Below are positions 58,993 through 64,000 of a DNA stretch of 64,000 bases, one piece after another. Origin of the DNA: Istiophorus platypterus. Its lineage: Eukaryota; Chordata; Actinopteri; Istiophoriformes; Istiophoridae. Both the position numbers and the translations under genes were made by a program. How positions within the stretch are numbered: position 1 is the first letter of the stretch; every line of letters begins with the position of its first letter. The stretch covers positions 7,565,575 to 7,629,574 of the forward strand of contig CM029122.1 in the NCBI GenBank assembly GCA_016859345.1, given 5' to 3'. A model generated the notes under the pieces. That model saw only the letters and a list, made by a program, of their open reading frames with translations. It was not told where the DNA came from and ran no database searches.

Positions 58993-60779
58993 GCGAACTA
59001 ACTTTGTGGTTCCTAAATCCCAAGTAAATCCTGTTCCGGCAGTTTCAGCTGTAGCTTGAAGTGAAGCCACCCAGAGAAACCTCAGCTGAAAACAATCGAG
59101 CTGAAGTGCTGAAGTCACTATGGTCGGCAGCGGATCAAAGGCCGTCTTTCATCCCAGTTTGTTTGGGCTAGACTTGAGTTTGCTTTGTTGGCTAATGCTC
59201 ATAAATGTATCTGGAGTCATCAACAGTGCAAAACTATATTAAAACTAACATTTTAGCTCTAGGTCAACACTTTGTCTTTTTTTGGAGTGGAGGTGGAAAG
59301 TGTCAAGAATTTAAACGTTGAAAATTGAGGAAAGAGAAAAAAAAGTATATATAGTGAAGCATTAAGTTCACATTCCGTTCAGCCGTTTATGTTACACTCA
59401 TTAGCAGTTTATTTTCAGTTCAAGCTTTCGGCTTGTGTTTTTGTAATCCAAGTAAGTTATCTAATAAAAACACAATATTTTCTGTCCTATTGCAGCGTAA
59501 TGTCCCATCAATTCGGAGTCATTACTAAAAAGTATCGGCTCCATCTGTAAATACTGAAAACTTTCTCTCAAAATAAATAGTAAAATGTGATTTTGAGAAG
59601 TATTTAAGTTATAGCTCGAACTTGCTAAGGGCCATGTTCAGTTGCTGCCTTTATACCAACCACCATCGGGGCCATTTATTGCATGCACACATTGTGATTT
59701 GTTTTTGTTTTACAATGACTGCTGTAACTTAAAAGACAGATGCAATAAGAGATATGGAATAGAATATCTTCACGGTGGCTGTGTTGAACTTGTTTTGGTT
59801 TGTGCTTCGATCCCACTCTTGCAGCTCCATTCGGTGGGCTCGGAGCATTTTTTTTGACCACAGCATTTCTCTTCCTCGCTCCTGGAGGTTATCCCTTCAC
59901 AGGATTAAAGACATGTGTCACATGCGCAGCCAAGTCAAAGTTTATTTCCAGTTTAATCACTGTAAAAATAATCGGACAGGTCCATTTAAACTATCCGTGT
60001 CAATAATTGATTTATTTAGGTACATTTTTTCTCTGTTGAAGTTACGATTACACGATTATGAGTTAACTTATTTGGTAAGTCTCTTTATTTTACTAAACAG
60101 GTAAATAGCTACTATTAATTTCAAAAATGGAATCAGATCCCTTGTGAGGAGGTTTCACATGAGTAGCTCAAAAGAGAACAAACTTTCTGTCTGACGAATG
60201 ATGAAAATTACGTCTTTTGTGAAGTATACTGAACTAAACTAATTTCATTGTACACAGTTGTAGTTCAAAGGATGATAACTTCATTGTGTGAGTCATGTTT
60301 AACCAGTTTCAAAAAGTGTGACAATAAAAACCATAAAAAAACCCCATAAAACCTTTGCTCTTGTTTGCACTGACAGTTATTTGTTTTCTTAAACACTCTT
60401 TGAACTGCCCACAGCCACTGAAACCATATGAACTCTATTGTCAAGTGACTTTTCCTTCAAAATAAAATTGCTTGATTTTACAAAAGAACAAAACCAAAAA
60501 ACAACACATCCTTGAAGAATGATGCATCATTTTTTTCTCCCCCTATTTATTTCCTTCTTTATCCTTACACAGCAACATGGTGGGTTTAGTGCAGATAAAC
60601 ATTCAGCAGCGGTTTTAAAAACCATAATTCATTTTGAAATGTCCTCTATTGAAGTGCTGAGTAACAAACACTTCACTTAGAGCTGTTTTCAAAAATATGT
60701 TTCTTAAAACGTCAAATCTCTTTACTGGAGTCTTCTTCAAAGCTTTTTTTAATTACACAACTTCAAACCAATATTTAGA

Positions 60780-61020
60780 CAACAAATTCACCCTGAGAAA
60801 ATAATCATTGCATATTTATGTGATCAATAATCCCGACCAAACAGCAGTTTTATTTCCAGCCGGGCTGCCAGTTTATCTGAGCTGCAGACAACATGCTCCA
60901 CTGTGCCATGGAGAGAAGGCAGTTGATATCATTTGCCTCGTGAGCACAAACATTTTAGTTTATGTGCTTATTTACCAGAAATTAATCTGAATGGGAAAGC
61001 AAATATGATTAAGTTGAGAA
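60780..61020. promoter_or_regulatory. Candidate downstream enhancer block
   Basis: Repeat-free segment with octamer/homeodomain-like motifs (ATAATCATTGCATATTTATG near 60800) and TGATCAATAATCCCG, without reading-frame features. Called on texture and position downstream of shox. Confidence 0.25.
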
Positions 61021-62194
61021 ATTGAAACAGATGTCAACGGTAAACGTTTGCGAACCATCCCAGCAGACCATCAGAGTGAAATTCCAAGACTATTAGCTTC
61101 AGTTAGCTCATATTGCCAGGAGGACTCAAATTCACATTCCTGAACTCAGCGCATGTTCGTCCAGTTGCACAGTGGAGAAGCAGGTGGTCCACAGTGACGT
61201 TTTCATGGCATTTGACACAGCGAGTGAATCAAGAGGAGTGGTGAAGTTCGCCATTAAAGACTGTCAGCGAGAGAAAATCCAAAGAGGAGAAAAAAAAACG
61301 AACTCCCGAGTAAAGATATAGTGCAGCCTCTCTCATGAAAAAAAAAACAAAACTGCAACTTTTTCACTATTGTCTTGCCAAACTTTGTGTGACTGTATGG
61401 AGAACAACTTTCTGCATCCCTACTTTGCAGCGTACTTTCACAGTCAGTCAGCCACGGTGGTTTATACGCAGCTGATCTAAGGCGGCGCAAAGGTCGTCGG
61501 AATGAGTTCTCCTTTTCAACACTCCGCCTGGAGATCTCTCAGAAGCCTTTTGTTTTGATGTGGCGCAGCAAAACATCTGTTTGACCGGGAATTAGCTCTG
61601 ATACGTTTCCAAAGCCAGGGAAGGGGCCTTTGCACCTTGTTAAAAAGATTCCTCTACTGACACGGGGTCCATCTTGGGCCTTAAGCGTGAGGATATTTTG
61701 TACGATGGGACAAAATTAACAAATGTCTCTCATGCTTTTCAGTGGTTCAGATCTGTTTTTTTTCTGAATCAGCTTGGAAAAAAATTGCCAATCTCTATAC
61801 ACGTTATTATTTCTGTGGCCTGTTATGAACTATTAGAAACCGTTTTTGGGACTCCTGCCAATAGTGTTGATTTCAGATATGGTTTTGCGTATTCTTTGAG
61901 CCTTGTGGGATTATTTAAACGATTGCAATACTTTATCAACAACTTTTTTTTTTTTAATCACACAGCAACCATCTCATTTCATGTCATCTAACCTCGTCTC
62001 CTAGAAATTATGATTGTATACTACTAATTTGCAACAGTAAATACCTGCTAGGGGGAAAGTAATGCTGCTCAGATTAGATTTTTATCAACATAAAGTGGAA
62101 CTTTTTTTTATTAAGTTAAACTGATTTGATACAGAAAAAAGGGTGCGCAGTGATTTGAAGCATGAAACAGGACAGGTTTGACTATTTAATATTT

Positions 62195-62345
62195 AGCTAC
62201 AACCACAATCTTTTCCTGCCCCTAACCAAAGTATTTTTGTTGCCTAAAACTGACCACACGCAAGATTTAGGATGTGACCCCGGGTCTCTGGTGTCACAGT
62301 GCTTTGTATGTCCACCGTTCGATTCTAGTAGCACCTTACCAGATG
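62195..62345 (+). repeat. Degenerate teleost interspersed repeat
   Basis: CCTAACCAAAGTATTTTTGT, TGCCTAAAACTGACCACACG and the later GACCCCGGGTCTCTGGTGTC match the motif order of a fish repeat with 'cctaaccaagt...ttgtgcctaaacctaacca' and 'gaacccgggtctcctg' segments. It lies directly before the (TCATC)n repeat. Confidence 0.4.
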
Positions 62346-62369
62346 TAGTGATACATTCACCTCCATTCC

Positions 62370-62419
62370 CTCATCTCATCTCATCTCATCTCATCTCATC
62401 TCATCTCATCTCATCTCAT
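62370..62419 (+). repeat. (TCATC)n pentanucleotide repeat
   Basis: About ten tandem TCATC units, the only clear pentanucleotide microsatellite in the window. Confidence 0.95.
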
Positions 62420-64000
62420 GCTACAAGCCATGCCCACAACATATCTCATCTTGGTGAAGAGACAAAGAGACAAACCTGGGTCGCCATATGTGCTGGGTAG
62501 CTGGGAGGCATTTTTAGAAGGAGGAACCTTGCGGGTTGGGGGGAAATCAGACAGAGGGTGCACATTAATGAAAAAACAAACAACCCACCTTTGCAATCGG
62601 TGCTGGGAAACCATGTTTGAGCAATTGCTGCGGCTCTGTACTCGGCTGCGTTCAACCTGCAAACAAGGGACACTTCAGGGAAAATAATTATCAGTCATTT
62701 TACAGTCTGAGGGTCAAATGCATTTAGATGCAAATGAAAACAGCATGTGGTTTGAGGGTCTTGCTAATAAAATGGAAAAATGGTAATTTGGCGCAGAAAA
62801 CATTTTTACTGTGATCAAATCTATCTGACCAATTGGTGCCTGTTTGGGAAACTAACTGGCAACTTAGTTCCAAGTTTTGTCTTCTCAGACTAAAAAAATG
62901 ATCATATCAACAAAAGGAGGTGGGTGCTGATTTTGTGCGGCTTATCGAATTAAACTACCTCAACCATGAGCAAGAGGTGGCCCGAGATAAAAATGAAACT
63001 CCAGTGGGTGAAACAAAATTTCACCTCAATTTTCATTCCACCGAGAAGGAAAAATAAAGCACGAGTCCTCCTCTGCAAATCCAGAAAAGAGATTTGGGTG
63101 TGGATGGACAGATTAAGCTTTGGAGTCTCTGGTCTAAACCCGTACTTTCTAAGGCCAAAAGGTCAGACCACACTGAATGAATTCAGGTTTTTGTCCCTAG
63201 GGAACATTTTGGTCGTAGGAAATGCGATTTACATAAAATATGGTCGGCAGCTCTCTGTGCGCAGTAATGAAAAATCCCTGACGCTTCCAGGACTGAACAT
63301 AAGCCTGATTTGGAATGGCATTAATGTCTAAAACTGAAAAAAAACCCCACCTCTGTTTTTAATACTAAAATAATTGCCTTTCTGGCAAATGGGCCTTTGA
63401 CAGAAATTGCTGAAATCTGAGAAAACTATGTCAATAATTTTCAGTTGTATTTTGAAGCCTCGAAGGTGGACAAAGATTGTCTGTAAAGAGGGCCTCACTG
63501 ACTGAATCAACTGTATTACCTTACAAGGTGGGACCTTGTGAGCGAATGGCAGCGACTGAACTGTTCTTCCTAACGTTTAAATAATGCTCAGACGCACTGT
63601 CACTCAAAAAGTTATGGAGAACATGCTGTATAACAAAAAAAGTGAACTTTGCTCTACAGTTGTTGTGCTTTCTTCTTAAGTTGCAGGGGTTTTGTGAAAA
63701 ATAACATGCTTTCCGGAGCTAAAACACTAAATTGAGAATAACTAAAAAGGTCCACATTTATTTGGTTTCTCAAATGTGACGTATTGATCCTATTAGCTTG
63801 CAGCTGATTTTGATATGACATGTTGCACACAAAAAGCCCATATTTTTTATGTAAATATTTGATGTTCTTTCATTATTATTATTATTTTTTTTACAATGAA
63901 TATCATAAGGGTAGAATGAATTCAAAACTAACTTTGAGATGAGAAAAGTTAGAGGGTCCTCCCCTGTTACCTCAAACCTTTTAGAGTATCCACCATCAAC

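Larger units (their letters stand above)
56850..64000. other. Gene-free region downstream of shox
   Basis: No coding exon recognised up to the window end. A relatively GC-rich block at 57040-57480 has no identified origin; it may be a conserved element or an unrecognised repeat. The 121-aa open frame at 62966-63331 (+) has no motif I know. Further content is microsatellites, T-runs and the candidate elements listed separately. Confidence 0.65.

Noticed and set aside
58570..59118. 182-aa minus-strand open frame
   Set aside because: Contains a poly-Lys block from the 25-T tract at 58968 and otherwise no similarity I can name.
62966..63331. 121-aa plus-strand open frame near the window end
   Set aside because: Reads as ordinary translated non-coding DNA with no motif, splice context or codon bias; could only be rescued by transcript evidence.
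1..64000. CRISPR arrays, operons, tRNA or rRNA genes
   Set aside because: All short tandem repeats are simple microsatellites without spacers, the gene present is intron-bearing and vertebrate, and no cloverleaf or rRNA core was recognised.

Overview
The window reads as vertebrate nuclear DNA, and specifically teleost fish. It is AT-rich, dense in (CA)n/(GT)n and (CT)n microsatellites, and carries degenerate dispersed repeats that I recognise as common in ray-finned fish genomes. It contains one supported protein-coding gene, split by introns: the short-stature homeobox gene shox, on the + strand from about 45.46 to 56.84 kb. I reconstructed five coding exons (45740-45986, 47892-48100, 51558-51615, 51816-51904, 54115-54360). 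All introns are GT-AG, and the exons join in frame to a 282-residue protein. The sequence fits SHOX rather than its paralogue SHOX2: the linker before the homeodomain reads IYECKEKKEDVKSEDED, and SHOX2's glycine-rich insert is absent.

Layout. From 1 to about 43.9 kb I see no coding exon I can defend, only microsatellites, fossil repeats and several low-repeat blocks that look like candidate enhancers. From 43.9 to 45.74 kb lie a CpG-rich block, an AT-rich homeodomain-site block with a P3-type paired-class site, GA and GT microsatellites, a TATA box (45461) and a 5' UTR. From 45.74 to 54.36 kb are the coding exons; introns 1, 2 and 4 are 1.9, 3.5 and 2.2 kb, intron 3 only 200 bp. From 54.36 to about 56.84 kb is a long 3' UTR ending just after an AATAAA at 56814. 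From 56.85 to 64 kb the sequence is gene-free again.

Interpretation. A single developmental transcription factor within a gene-poor stretch of 45 kb upstream and at least 7 kb downstream fits the known biology of SHOX, whose limb and skeletal expression depends on distant enhancers on both sides. The long open frames elsewhere come mostly from dinucleotide repeats (His-Thr or Cys-Val runs) and are not genes. I found no prokaryotic-type system, CRISPR array, intact transposase, tRNA or rRNA. The observations most worth checking are the P3 homeodomain site upstream of the TATA box, the microsatellites abutting the promoter, a possible 77-bp intron in the 5' UTR, a ~45-bp module repeated 11.6 kb apart next to alternating purine-pyrimidine tracts, and a 409-bp element with 33-bp inverted ends.
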